In this document: one piece after another, positions 1-10,381 of the stretch
Layout: the number at the start of each line of letters is the position of its first letter
Numbering within the stretch: position 1 is the first letter of the stretch
Virus record (IMG/VR): IMGVR_UViG_3300025151_000080
Span: 1-43,325 of that record
Direction: 5' to 3' (one strand)
Source of the DNA: a virus
DNA length: 43,325 nt
Made by a program: the position numbers and the translations under genes
The notes under the pieces: generated by a model
Told to the model about the DNA's origin: nothing
Databases searched by the model: none
The model's input: only the letters and a program-made list of their open reading frames with translations

Positions 1-1673
1 CGTGAACGTCGTGTCGAACTGCGTCACTCCGGTCGGAGCCATCGAAACAAATGGCATCAGCGCCTGGTACTGGGCCAACGGCGCTTGCTGAGCTTGGAGC
101 AATCCAGCGCGTTGAGCATCAAGCTCTCGTTGCCTTTGCTGCTGAGCCATGCCGCCAATGCCTTGCAAGCTTGCCACGTCCTGGGCACCGGACTGTTGCG
201 CCTGCTGTCCCAGGCCGCTCAGGAAGCTACCATAGCCCGTCTGCGCGGCTCCGAGAGCCTGGCCACCCGCCGCCTGCTGCGACCCGATCTGTCCGTACTG
301 ACCTGCAAGAGCGCCAGCCACGCCCATGCCGGTTTGGCCTGCGGCTTGTCTCGCCGCCGCACTTTGCTGTCCGTAACCAGACAGCGCTTGACCCAAACCT
401 GTTCCGGCGGCAAAACGCTGACTTGCGTAGTCGCCAAGCCTTCCTCGCAGTTGTTGCCCTGCGCCAAGTCGAGACTGAGCAGTCTGCCGCAGCAGATCAC
501 TGAATTGAGACCCGGCTGCAAGCTTAGATCCCGCAGCCTGACCAAGTTGCCCGGTCACGTCTCGACCAGCGCCATAAGACTGGCCCAGTAGCGCGGCCAA
601 ACCGCCTGACGCGGTGCGTGCTGCTTGGCGACGCCTTTCGTCCTCGCTGATAGCCCTCTGTTGCGCTTGCTGGAAGCCCTGGGAGCGTAACGCGCCTACC
701 GCCTTTCCTAGCCCCCTACCCATCGCTTCTGCTCGCTCTTGAGCTGTCAGACGCGCTCTTGAGCCAAACGCTGACTCGCCGCCGGTCTGAATGTCTCTGG
801 CACGCTGAGCCGCGTCTTGCTGGGCAAGCCCTTCAGTCGCGTCTTCGATCATTTGCTGGACGACTTGGTCTTCGAAAGGGTCTTGGTAGCGAGCCGTTGC
901 CGCGCCGATGTCAAAGTCACCAGTGGTGCCTCGGAGTAAATCTTCTGACTCGGCCAAGCCGCCGCGAAGTCGCGCAGCTTCCTGCATGCTCATGCCAACC
1001 GTGTCAGTGATGTCTCGCCCGAACTCGTCGTATGCCCTTCTGCCCTGTTGTGTGGCTCCAGCCAGGTCCATGCCAAACCTTTGCGTGTCTCGAATGCCCT
1101 GGCGGCTTAAATCGCCCAGATCCCCTCGGAAACGCTCTTCTGCGGCAATAGATCTCCCGCGCCCCTCTTCAATCCCTCGCAGAGAATCCAAAAGGGCACG
1201 ATCCCTTTGGTCAAGGGCGAATCGAGAACCTTCGCGGATGGCGCGCAGTGCGCGTTGAGACGAAAGAGCCTGATCGCTCAAGCCTTTTTGAATGGAGCCA
1301 ATCCCCAACTCTCCTCGCCGCATCGCCTCATCGATGAAAGGCTGCTGAATTCCGATGTTGGCTCGGGCCATTTCCATTGCCCGGATCTGATCTGGGCTGA
1401 AGCCCGCAATCTCTTGAGGGATAACAATCGGTCGCCCTTCTTCGTCGAAGAATGTTCTCTCCGCTGCGCGAAAAGCGCCGGGGATAAATCCGCCCTGCCC
1501 GTCCAAGCCAAACAGTAGCTGTTGGGTGATCGGGTCCATCCGTTGCTCGGTTTTGCGAATCTCACCGACATACGGCTGCTCGTAAGTAGGCGGCTGATAT
1601 TCTTCGTCGTTATCTGCCGCACCGCCCTCTTCAAAACGCCTAACTCTTCGAAGCTGCCCAGGGGTCAAAATGC

Positions 1674-1677
<4 letters not shown>
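1..1677 (-). CDS. Ala/Gln-rich virion structural protein (3' part missing)
   Basis: The reading frame is open for 559 codons from an ATG at 1677 to the window edge, with no in-frame stop on reading through the frame, so the C-terminus lies outside. The N-terminus (MSILTPGQLRRVRRFEEGG) is followed by a proline-rich stretch and then long Ala, Gln, Arg and Glu-rich helices. Near the edge it becomes Gly/Gln-rich with AQQQRQRELDAQRAG. No enzyme motif is visible. Its start overlaps the stop of the upstream gene as ATGA, so the two are probably translationally coupled. Position at the distal end of the tail block suggests an internal or tail-associated virion protein. The exact role is not known. 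Confidence 0.8.
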
Positions 1678-3496
<1,819 letters not shown>

Positions 3497-3497
<1 letters not shown>

Positions 3498-3808
3498 TAC
3501 GGTGTACTCACGGTTACAGACCCAACGCCAGCGGTGATCGCCAGCCCCGTTGGGTAAGTTTGATGGCTATAAAGATCTCGAAAACTCGTGCCATCAAATG
3601 CTTGATGAATTTGATTGGTAGTATTGAAGATTATACTGCCAGTTGCAAATTGCAGCTCACTGATTTCAGTCGAGTTGAAATGGGGAGAAATGCTGTAATC
3701 TATCGACCCTAAGTTCAATTCGAGAACGCGCACGAGCCGATTGAAGGTTTCGGATGTGACAACATCGCCTTGTGAAAATGGCAGTTGAGTTTCGAGCAGC
3801 CTGCTCAT
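3497..3808 (-). CDS. Small conserved-type virion protein, unknown function
   Basis: 103 residues, mostly beta-prone, ending in TAGVGSVTVSTP. The middle (GSIIFNTTNQIHQAFDGTSFRDLY) looks like the short surface segment seen in small phage tail proteins that describe a displayed text-like beta strand. Its ATG overlaps the stop of the upstream 632-residue gene as ATGA and its stop overlaps the next start, so it is tightly embedded in the tail block. No known domain is assigned. Confidence 0.7.
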
Positions 3809-5703
3809 GCACGCCTGCCGCTGGGCTGAATGTCAATTCGAGTAGAACCGAGCCTCCATTTGTATCCTTTTTGGCTCCCAGCGGCATTGTCATCGTCGCT
3901 TTCGAAGCGAAAGACGACTTGTCTGGCCCTCGTCCGCACGCTGCTAAATGTGGTTGTCGACGTGACCTGAGTGGTCGAGTCAGTCGTCAAGCTCTGCCCT
4001 GGATAGTCACGACTTTTCAAAACAACATTCATCGCCGGATCGACGGAAACGCCCGTTTCCGTCACGAATTTCATGTCTGGGATGATCTGCTTGACGAAAG
4101 AGAATGAGTCGCCAGATGAAATGTCCAGATCGGCACTTTGAATGAACACTCCGGTCATCGCATCTTCGTAGTCGTCATAACCGTTCTCGTGCTCAAAAAC
4201 ACACTGCTGAGAGCTGCTCGTGGCAGTCGCATAAGGTAGATCTTCAATGCCTGCGTCAAGCCAGGCGTAACGCGTCAAGCTGCCAACCGACCAATGGTTC
4301 TCCTCATAATTGTAGATGACATAACGACTGATCTCTCCGGTGCCGTCCTCAATGCTGGGATAAAAAAACCATATTTCACTAAACTCAGAGTTTATCCCCA
4401 TGTGACACTTGAAGGCTTGGTCGAGATCCAAGTCCTCAAACACATACTCTTGAACGGTGCAAGGTAGCCTCCTGACCGACCCGCTGTAAAAATAAAAGCC
4501 CGTCTTGCTGGCGTAGAACACGCCGTTTGGCGCGTTGACCGCGCACTTGGGCGACAGCAGCCCGGAACCCTCGTTGATCAGATTGATCGCAAAAGTCAGC
4601 GGTGGCCCGATGAAGTTCATGCTGTACAAGCTGGTGTCTGTGAAAATCAAGATCTCTTGGCGAGACTTGATGCCCCCGACGATAAAAGAGCCGGATGACA
4701 ATCTCAAAGATCCCGCAGTGTTAGTTGCAGTTGGCTCGAAATCCAACTCGTTTTCTTGGTCCGAGAAAGCCACCAGCATCGGATCGACAGAACCCGTTCT
4801 GGCGCTTCCCGAGATCGGGTCTGCACCCAGCACCACCAGGTGGCGGTCAGTCTCTGATGTGATGACTTGCAGGCCAACCGTCGGCACCAAATTAGCTCCG
4901 CTAACCGAGGCAAGCTCGACTGCCCTTACGCTTGTTCCATTGTTTTCGACCCACCGGTAAATCCCTGCGCCACGAGGATTGATGATTAAATTCTCGCCGT
5001 AGTTGTCGTGGGTCCAGAGCCGAAGTTGGTTGACAGCACTGATTGCTGACGCTGAGCCAAAACCGCCCGCGCCCCAGGTACCAACACCCCAGCCGCTTGA
5101 CTTGACGAACGTATCCAAGCCGACGTTGATTTGATATGTGCCTACTACGCTAGAGCCGCCATTCCCGCTGTCACTGCTGTTCGCCGTGACGGTTGCTCCA
5201 GACGTATCTTTAGCTGTTATTTCGTAAGTGTTCGTTCCGGTGACCAGAGAAATTTGATATTCCTGGTTTAAAACCGCCGCCGTGACGTTCCCGCCGAGCG
5301 TAGCTGCTCCGCTAAAGGTTACGAAATCATTATTGACTGCGCCGTGAGCAGTGTCAGTCACAGTGATTGTGGAGGAGCCGTCCGTTGCAGAAAAAGTGAC
5401 ATCACCCGCAGATGTCGTTGCACGAATCGGGGTGATGTCAAAATAGCTATCGCCATCTTCGACGTAATATTTGAACGTCGTGCCAACGCCCAAATAGCGC
5501 TGACCCCCCAAACTGATCCACGAGTGTAGAGCGCGGCCAGTGCCAAGGAAATAATTTGCCCCCAGCTTTTTCCAGCCGCCTACTTTTTCAACTCGCCCCT
5601 TTCTAAATCGGACCAAGTTGCCATCGACCCATCCGCCCTTTGAGGAATAGTCAGTGCCTTCCTTGTCGATTCCAGGCTGAAACTCTAATGTTTGTAGCGG
5701 CAT
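3805..5703 (-). CDS. Large tail/nozzle-type structural protein
   Basis: 632 residues. The N-terminus (LEFQPGIDKEGTDYSSKGGWVDGNLVRFRKG) with a following KVGGWKKL is a signature I associate with a large tail-associated protein of marine podovirus-like phages. The rest is rich in beta strands, Trp and Tyr, with a Gly/Ser/Thr-rich insert near residues 95-190, as expected for a beta-propeller or nozzle-like tail component analogous to P22 gp10. That analogy is inference from order (capsid, connector, then this) and not from sequence identity. It begins six bases after the upstream stop and ends in an ATGA overlap. Confidence 0.75.
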   Translation of the reverse strand: MPLQTLEFQPGIDKEGTDYSSKGGWVDGNLVRFRKGRVEKVGGWKKLGANYFLGTGRALHSWISLGGQRYLGVGTTFKYYVEDGDSYFDITPIRATTSAGDVTFSATDGSSTITVTDTAHGAVNNDFVTFSGAATLGGNVTAAVLNQEYQISLVTGTNTYEITAKDTSGATVTANSSDSGNGGSSVVGTYQINVGLDTFVKSSGWGVGTWGAGGFGSASAISAVNQLRLWTHDNYGENLIINPRGAGIYRWVENNGTSVRAVELASVSGANLVPTVGLQVITSETDRHLVVLGADPISGSARTGSVDPMLVAFSDQENELDFEPTATNTAGSLRLSSGSFIVGGIKSRQEILIFTDTSLYSMNFIGPPLTFAINLINEGSGLLSPKCAVNAPNGVFYASKTGFYFYSGSVRRLPCTVQEYVFEDLDLDQAFKCHMGINSEFSEIWFFYPSIEDGTGEISRYVIYNYEENHWSVGSLTRYAWLDAGIEDLPYATATSSSQQCVFEHENGYDDYEDAMTGVFIQSADLDISSGDSFSFVKQIIPDMKFVTETGVSVDPAMNVVLKSRDYPGQSLTTDSTTQVTSTTTFSSVRTRARQVVFRFESDDDNAAGSQKGYKWRLGSTRIDIQPSGRRA

Positions 5704-5709
5704 CAGCCA

Positions 5710-6138
5710 TCACGCCAACCGAATGATCGCGCCAGTCGCCGTGGGGCTTGGAAAGACGATGGTGAAATCCCCAGCCGTGCTGGTTTTGTCTCCACCGAAA
5801 TCGATAACCGCGCACGCCTTGTCGCTCTGCGTGTCGTTGTAGATCATACAACCGCGAGCCGTGACGGTAGCCGTTCCAAACGTCAGATCTGCAAAGTCGC
5901 ATACTGCAGTCGTTCCAGAGGTCGTTGGAGTTACGGACGTAACCGTGTTACCACCCGAGGTGTAGTTCGTGCCGCTGGCTTGGCCAGTGGTCGTGAACGC
6001 GGTCGTACTAGCGCCTAGCGTCGCGCTGGACGTATACAGAGCAAGCTTAAAAGCATTGCCGCTGCTCGCCGTGAAGTTGTGCGTGCCAACTAAAAGCTCT
6101 TGCTTAAAGCTAGTGGGAATTGCAGAGGTAATGGCCAT
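5710..6138 (-). CDS. Small beta-rich virion structural protein
   Basis: 142 residues starting MAITSAIPTSFKQELLVGTHN and ending FPSPTATGAIIRLA. Dominated by Thr, Ser, Gly and Ala with the motif FKLALYTSSATLGASTTAF. I recognise this as a common small structural protein of marine tailed phages, always near tail genes, but its position in the particle is not established. The RBS is clear: GGAG lies eight bases before the ATG, in the last codons of the upstream gene, whose stop directly abuts this ATG. Confidence 0.8.
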   Translation of the reverse strand: MAITSAIPTSFKQELLVGTHNFTASSGNAFKLALYTSSATLGASTTAFTTTGQASGTNYTSGGNTVTSVTPTTSGTTAVCDFADLTFGTATVTARGCMIYNDTQSDKACAVIDFGGDKTSTAGDFTIVFPSPTATGAIIRLA

Positions 6139-6423
6139 CTATAGCTCCTTGATTATCTTTGCCATATCTTCATGCCCTTGTGATGCGAGTAAACCACGAA
6201 TCGTCACCCGGTCAGAAGCGATGGCGTTCTTCATTCCAAGCAATATTAAAGTATAAACTTGGTTTCGAAAAGCCTCTGCTTGCAAGCGAATATGTGGCTC
6301 AGCTTCCTCTGAGATCCCCAAAATCTTTTTTGTCGTCTGTTTTGCCCAAAATTCCACGTCGTGCCCACGATTTTCAGTCGTGGAAACCATGATCTGGCCA
6401 AGCTCAAATTTGTCCCCAGGCAT
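6139..6423 (-). CDS. Conserved-type hypothetical protein of tail operon
   Basis: 94 residues, largely alpha-helical. Motifs MVSTTENRGHDVEFWA near the N-terminus and LASQGHEDMAKIIKEL at the C-terminus resemble a small protein that repeatedly accompanies the preceding structural genes in marine phages. No catalytic signature. It sits directly between the MptE/DUF115-like gene and the small beta-rich virion gene with gaps of 0-3 bases, so it belongs to the same transcript. Possibly a virion or assembly factor. Confidence 0.75.
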   Translation of the reverse strand: MPGDKFELGQIMVSTTENRGHDVEFWAKQTTKKILGISEEAEPHIRLQAEAFRNQVYTLILLGMKNAIASDRVTIRGLLASQGHEDMAKIIKEL

Positions 6424-6426
6424 TGG

Positions 6427-7149
6427 TTACCCCTTATATGGCTCGGGAGACGATGGCAGTTCAACCGTCTCCAAATTGTGTTTTTTGACCATCTGCGCCA
6501 ACTCTGAACGGTTGCAGACTACCCATTCTCCTGCCGGATTCGGCATTGCTATTTTCGGATTCGGTAGGCGGTGGTAACCATACAACCTTTCCTCAATCGG
6601 CACGTTCTGATCGAGCAAAGAAGATCTCGGGCTTACGCCAACCTTTATGCCAGTGGCGATCATTTTGCAGATCCAAAACTCAAGGCAGGCCCGACCAGCT
6701 TCCGCAAAGTGCAGGTTGTTTTTGTAGCTGAAGTCCATGCCAAACAGATCGACCTCGCCTACGTTATTCCATGCCGCGAAGGCCAGGGCATAAGACACTG
6801 TAGTGTTCATGTAAGCGCACCGCTGATCCTTGATCACCTCTTCTAGCGGATACTCAACCAGCGCAGGTACGCGCTCATCGAGCTGGCAGGTGTAAATCGG
6901 CTTGTCAAACGTGGGCAGCAGCTTTCGCATCACATCGGTTTGATTTCCTGCATCATCGGTATCCAAAAATCGACTGGCAGGGTCGAGCATAAAAACGCGA
7001 TCACAGTCGAAAACCGACAAGGCCGAGTTTATGACCCAAACCTCATCCCACTCGACGCTGTTTTCCTTGCCGATGACATAGTCGATCTGAGAGGCTCCCA
7101 GACCGATTATCGCTATTTTTTTGCCTTCAAGTTCTTTGATTTTGTCCAA
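6427..7149 (-). CDS. Rossmann-like enzyme resembling MptE/DUF115 or sialyltransferase-fold proteins
   Basis: 240 residues. The N-terminus KKIAIIGLGASQIDYV is a nucleotide-binding beta-loop-helix. It is followed by VWVINSALSVFDCDRVFMLDP, then YMNTTVSYALAFAAW and DLFGMDFSYKNNLHFAEAGRACLEFW. This pattern matches the DUF115/MptE-like group (6-hydroxymethylpterin pyrophosphokinase-like, also linked to flagellin-glycosylation Maf-type proteins). The substrate cannot be told. An enzyme placed within connector and tail genes is unusual. It could modify virion proteins or act on host glycans or nucleotides. The gene abuts its neighbours with one- to three-base gaps. Confidence 0.65.
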   Translation of the reverse strand: MDKIKELEGKKIAIIGLGASQIDYVIGKENSVEWDEVWVINSALSVFDCDRVFMLDPASRFLDTDDAGNQTDVMRKLLPTFDKPIYTCQLDERVPALVEYPLEEVIKDQRCAYMNTTVSYALAFAAWNNVGEVDLFGMDFSYKNNLHFAEAGRACLEFWICKMIATGIKVGVSPRSSLLDQNVPIEERLYGYHRLPNPKIAMPNPAGEWVVCNRSELAQMVKKHNLETVELPSSPEPYKG

Positions 7150-7800
7150 TTAAGTCACCCCTGTACGCAGTAAGTCATATCGATACTCGTCTCGGGTTCC
7201 ACGGCCTTCGCTCAGATTCTTCATCCGAGCAACGCCCTCCACGAAACGAGCCTCGAAATTGGCTATCACGTCAGGAGCTTCTTTCAAGAACACGGCAGCC
7301 TCTACCAAGGTGCCGTAAAGCAAAGGATCAGGATGATCCGTTGACAGCAGTGTCGTTCCCGAATCAGAGCCAGCGGTCAAAGACGCCGGCTTGGCCAGGT
7401 AGTGCAACTCTGCGGTGTAACCAGTATCTGGCACGGGCGACAGCTCAAATGCTGCCTCATCGAACTGAGAGTAATATTTTGGCCTACCAGTCGTTGTAGT
7501 GATGGGGCTGTACTCTTTAATGAACGATGGATGCTTAAAATCCAGATAGTGGTACTTGTTACTGCTGTCAATCACGGCCAATGAGAACGGCGCAAAATAG
7601 TCGCTTGGTGTCGCCAAAAAGCGATTGCTTGCCGTCAACGTGCCCTGAACATTTTTTCTTTGCTCGGGAAGCTGAACCAGCTTAAATATGCGGCTCTCAG
7701 CCTCCTTGATAAAAGTATCAAGGTTGTTGTTGAACGTGGTCTCGTTGACCTGCAAATAATCTTGCACGGTCGATTTTAGCGTTGCCAGTGTGAAGCTCAT
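7150..7800 (-). CDS. Head-tail adaptor protein (SU10 adaptor-like)
   Basis: 216 residues. The N-terminus MSFTLATLKSTVQDYLQVNETTFNNNLDTFI.. followed by AESRIFKLVQLPEQRK is the typical opening of the SU10-type phage adaptor family, which docks below the portal and connects it to the tail nozzle. The middle has a small beta domain (FLATPSDYFAPFSLAV) and the C-terminal part is helical (LVEAAVFLKEAPDVIANFEARF). Starts in an ATGA overlap with the upstream gene at 7797-7800. Position next to the gp4-like gene supports a connector role. Confidence 0.75.
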   Translation of the reverse strand: MSFTLATLKSTVQDYLQVNETTFNNNLDTFIKEAESRIFKLVQLPEQRKNVQGTLTASNRFLATPSDYFAPFSLAVIDSSNKYHYLDFKHPSFIKEYSPITTTTGRPKYYSQFDEAAFELSPVPDTGYTAELHYLAKPASLTAGSDSGTTLLSTDHPDPLLYGTLVEAAVFLKEAPDVIANFEARFVEGVARMKNLSEGRGTRDEYRYDLLRTGVT

Positions 7801-8120
7801 GACGTTGTTACCTCCACAGTTCCAACACTACACGTAATTCCAAAAGTTTGCAAAGTTGTGCCCAATTTACCATCCCCGACATTCGTGTACATCGTGAAGA
7901 CGGTGTTGTCATTGCCATCAGCAGCCTGATCAGGTCTGGTGATTTGCAACGCCTGCGGATCGACCGGCGTTGGCTTTGGCATGAGCTGGGGATGCTTTGG
8001 CGACCACTGATCTGGGCCGACCAGCAGCCCGTCCCAGGTCATCTTCATATCTTTGAGGCGATAGCGAAACCCCGTGATGTCACAGATCCCATAAGCGCGT
8101 TTGTTGGATGCGTAAGCCAT
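7797..8120 (-). CDS. Small connector-region protein, unknown role
   Basis: 107 residues. The N-terminus reads YGICDITGFRYRLKDMKMTWDGLLVG and continues PDQWSPKHPQLMPKP. This combination is familiar from small genes lying between the gp4-like protein and the adaptor in many podovirus-like phages. A single Cys near the N-terminus and a second near the C-terminus are not enough for a metal site. The start codon shares its base with the upstream stop at 8120. No function is assigned beyond virion morphogenesis by context. Confidence 0.75.
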   Translation of the reverse strand: MAYASNKRAYGICDITGFRYRLKDMKMTWDGLLVGPDQWSPKHPQLMPKPTPVDPQALQITRPDQAADGNDNTVFTMYTNVGDGKLGTTLQTFGITCSVGTVEVTTS

Positions 8121-8815
8121 CAGGCGATGTTGTAGCCGCGAAGATCCGGGGCAACCCTAAAAGAAGCTCTATCCTCGTCCTGGCTCAGAGCGCGTTCAAA
8201 TTCTTCTTCGTAGTACGCTTTCAGCATTTGCACCCGCTCTGGCGCTTTTTTTAGCGCGAGGTAGTAAGCCAGGCCAGCGGCCAGGCACGGGTAAAATCGA
8301 AAGGGCACTTGCAACGTGTTAGCTCCAACATCCGCATCATCGATTCGGCTGAGCACGTTCAGATACAAGTCGTATTTTGATGTTTTGTCAGGGGCAGGCC
8401 ACACCGTGACGGTCGGACTAATCTGCTTGTCCACGAAATATTGATTTGGCTTGCCCGTCGTCGCCTTCGTTGACATGTTGGCGTACTCGGATCTTGACAT
8501 CCGCGAAAGCGGAACGTCGGTCGCCACGCCGCCAATTGTTTCTCGGATAAAAACATCGAGCACGTCGATGGTCGCTGTCGAATTCGTTGTGTCAATGGTG
8601 TAAGAAGTCGTGTCTTTGACCATTGCCAAACTTTTTTGGTTGATCGTCCACTGGTTCAAGCCACGGTTTGCCCACTCTGCGAGCATCAAGTTCAGCGATC
8701 TGTTGGCTGTCTTCAGGTCATAGCCAGTACGAAGTTCGAGTCCGCAGCGCTCGAACGCCTCTTCGACGTAATCGGCCACGTCCAATTCGAAATCTTTACT
8801 TCCGCTTACCGCCAT
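8120..8815 (-). CDS. Packaged-DNA stabilisation / tail accessory factor (P22 gp4-like)
   Basis: 231 residues. The N-terminus (DVADYVEEAFERCGLELRTGYDLKTANRSLNLML) and the C-terminal helix PFRFYPCLAAGLAYYLALKKAPERV with LKAYYEEEFERAL are typical of gp4-like proteins that bind the portal ring and close the head after packaging. A beta domain occupies roughly residues 70-150. Its start lies 20 bases inside the upstream gene. With the adaptor gene two positions downstream it makes a short-tail connector module. Confidence 0.75.
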   Translation of the reverse strand: MAVSGSKDFELDVADYVEEAFERCGLELRTGYDLKTANRSLNLMLAEWANRGLNQWTINQKSLAMVKDTTSYTIDTTNSTATIDVLDVFIRETIGGVATDVPLSRMSRSEYANMSTKATTGKPNQYFVDKQISPTVTVWPAPDKTSKYDLYLNVLSRIDDADVGANTLQVPFRFYPCLAAGLAYYLALKKAPERVQMLKAYYEEEFERALSQDEDRASFRVAPDLRGYNIA

Positions 8816-9494
8816 TTTTCTCTTCCGCGTAGAGGTTGTCGAAGACCTGGTTCACATCAAGGCTGTAGTCTAAATCAGATTTTGAATAATGGATATGCTG
8901 AGAGGGCTTGAAATCTGGCGCACCTTCGCCCGCCTCAAACCAGGCGGGATGAGTCACCCTTACCCTGTTATTAGGCAAAGCGACGATGTTTCCAGTCCAC
9001 TCACCGGCATCCAACAACTCTAAGACATGAGACTGCTTATGCTGAGCTGGATCATCAGCTATCTCATTCTCCGCGTAGTCCACAGTGAATAGGTATTTTG
9101 CCGGGTATAAATCTCCATCAATCTTCGCCAGCCAAGGACAGGGAGTGCAACGATCAAGTACATAAACAGAATGATGATAAGAAGAACAATCCCAAGGCTG
9201 AGCAGCCCATACCGGCATAGGCGTCGGCCAATCTTCAAGAGGGGTGTCTCCCACAAGCGCCGTAATAGGCATCCTAGCCCACATAGCGCCGCCGTGTACG
9301 TTTGGCTCCGCATCATCCTCATACGTTTCAGCCCCTGTAAAAATGAGCTGAAATGATAAGCAGCGAGTCGGCATTGTTGTGACAGCGATGGCCATCGCAT
9401 GGAGAAACTCGCCATGATATTTTTCATGGTTGTGCGTGTATTCCCTTCGAACCCAGCACTTAAAGTGCGGGATATTGCTTTGGAGGTAAGACAT
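8796..9494 (-). CDS. Conserved-type virion protein, unknown function
   Basis: 232 residues beginning MSYLQSNIPHFKCWVRREYTHN, rich in Trp, His, Tyr and Pro, with a paired Cys segment LDRCTPCPWLAKIDGD (CxxC, residues about 115-118). I recognise the N-terminus as a frequent companion of connector genes in marine phages but know of no function. The CxxC could bind metal or form a disulfide. Its start shares a base with the upstream stop at 9494 and it overlaps the gp4-like gene by 20 bases. Acidic C-terminal half with a basic last few residues. Confidence 0.7.
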   Translation of the reverse strand: MSYLQSNIPHFKCWVRREYTHNHEKYHGEFLHAMAIAVTTMPTRCLSFQLIFTGAETYEDDAEPNVHGGAMWARMPITALVGDTPLEDWPTPMPVWAAQPWDCSSYHHSVYVLDRCTPCPWLAKIDGDLYPAKYLFTVDYAENEIADDPAQHKQSHVLELLDAGEWTGNIVALPNNRVRVTHPAWFEAGEGAPDFKPSQHIHYSKSDLDYSLDVNQVFDNLYAEEKNGGKRK

Positions 9495-10021
9495 TACCTC
9501 CGGCCATAAAGCCCGCTATTTTTGCTTGAAGGCTTTCTCATCCCGCCTGCTGCTCCACCCCTAGCGTAACCCTTAGTCTTCATGGCCCCGCCCTTCGCGT
9601 AGCCCTTAGTCTTCATCGCGCCGCCTTTGGCCATGCCCTTGGCTTTCTTGGCTGAGCCACCTTTTTTCATGCCGCCGGGCATCATTTTCTTCTTGCCGCC
9701 CATGGCCCCGCCTTTGGTGCCCATCTTGCTCTTCATAATCGTGCCTCCGTTTTTGGCAAAAGTTGCGACGTTAGTGGGCTTCCCACCGACGCCCTGTTTC
9801 TTCGACCGCTTTCGGCGAACCGCTGAAGCGATCTGTTTTTCACTCATTGTTGCAGCTTTGTCGGCGGGCACGCATTTGGGGTAGCCGCGATCCGAATCTT
9901 TTGCACTCTTGCGACCACACTTTTCAAAGCCGCCGCCTTTTTTGGGCGCTGAGATGTCAACCCAGTTGCCACCTTTGCCCTTACCGAACCACTTTTTGAG
10001 TCCTCCCCTGGGCTTAGCCAC
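9494..10021 (-). CDS. Highly basic Lys/Gly-rich protein with DUF5872-like N-terminus
   Basis: About 175 residues from a GTG at 10021, chosen because the usual protein of this type starts AKPRGGLKKWF and because GTGGCTAAG gives an 8-base overlap with the upstream stop, as at other junctions here. A longer form starting at 10072 is possible. Residues 10-60 carry WVDISAPKKGGGFEKCGRKSA and YPKCVPADKAA, a Cys/Lys-rich module (DUF5872-like). The C-terminal half is Lys/Gly/Met repeats such as MKTKGYAKGGA, twice almost identical. The charge suggests nucleic-acid or membrane contact; it may be packaged with the DNA. Function unproven. Confidence 0.7.
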   Translation of the reverse strand: MAKPRGGLKKWFGKGKGGNWVDISAPKKGGGFEKCGRKSAKDSDRGYPKCVPADKAATMSEKQIASAVRRKRSKKQGVGGKPTNVATFAKNGGTIMKSKMGTKGGAMGGKKKMMPGGMKKGGSAKKAKGMAKGGAMKTKGYAKGGAMKTKGYARGGAAGGMRKPSSKNSGLYGRR

Positions 10022-10379
10022 GAGGTACTCGCGTCTTTTTTTGCTTACTTGGCATGATCGCGCCGCAGCCACGACCCTGCACCATGACGGTTCCGCCCAT
10101 GTTCATTTTTTTTGCCATGCTCTTAGCAATTGCAGTGCCGCGCTTGCGCTCGTACCGGCTGAGCTTGCCGTCTTTATTCAGATCGCTTTTCTTGGGGTCG
10201 AGACTCACTTCGCCTCCCTGAGCGCCTTTGTACTTGCCGCCCATGCGTTTGTATTCTTGGACCATCCAGCCATTAGCATACGCGCTAGGGTAAACATCAA
10301 ACTTGGCTTTCGCTTTTGCTTTCGCCTTACGGTATAGCGATGGGTTAGCTACGTTTTTTGGGATATCGCTGGCTGCCAT
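10014..10379 (-). CDS. Small basic protein with one EF-hand-like loop
   Basis: 121 residues from the ATG at 10379, which follows a GGGGGG run seven bases upstream; a TTG at 10385 is also in frame. Residues 15-26 are alternating Ala/Lys (RKAKAKAKAKF). Residues 66-77 (DLNKDGKLSRYE) fit the 12-residue EF-hand calcium loop with Asp, Asn, Asp, Gly, Leu and Glu at positions 1, 3, 5, 6, 8 and 12. The C-terminus (RGCGAIMPSKQKKTRVPRG) is a tail I associate with small phage virion proteins. Only a single loop is present, so calcium binding alone would be weak unless the protein oligomerises. Confidence 0.7.
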   Translation of the reverse strand: MAASDIPKNVANPSLYRKAKAKAKAKFDVYPSAYANGWMVQEYKRMGGKYKGAQGGEVSLDPKKSDLNKDGKLSRYERKRGTAIAKSMAKKMNMGGTVMVQGRGCGAIMPSKQKKTRVPRG

Positions 10380-10381
10380 TA

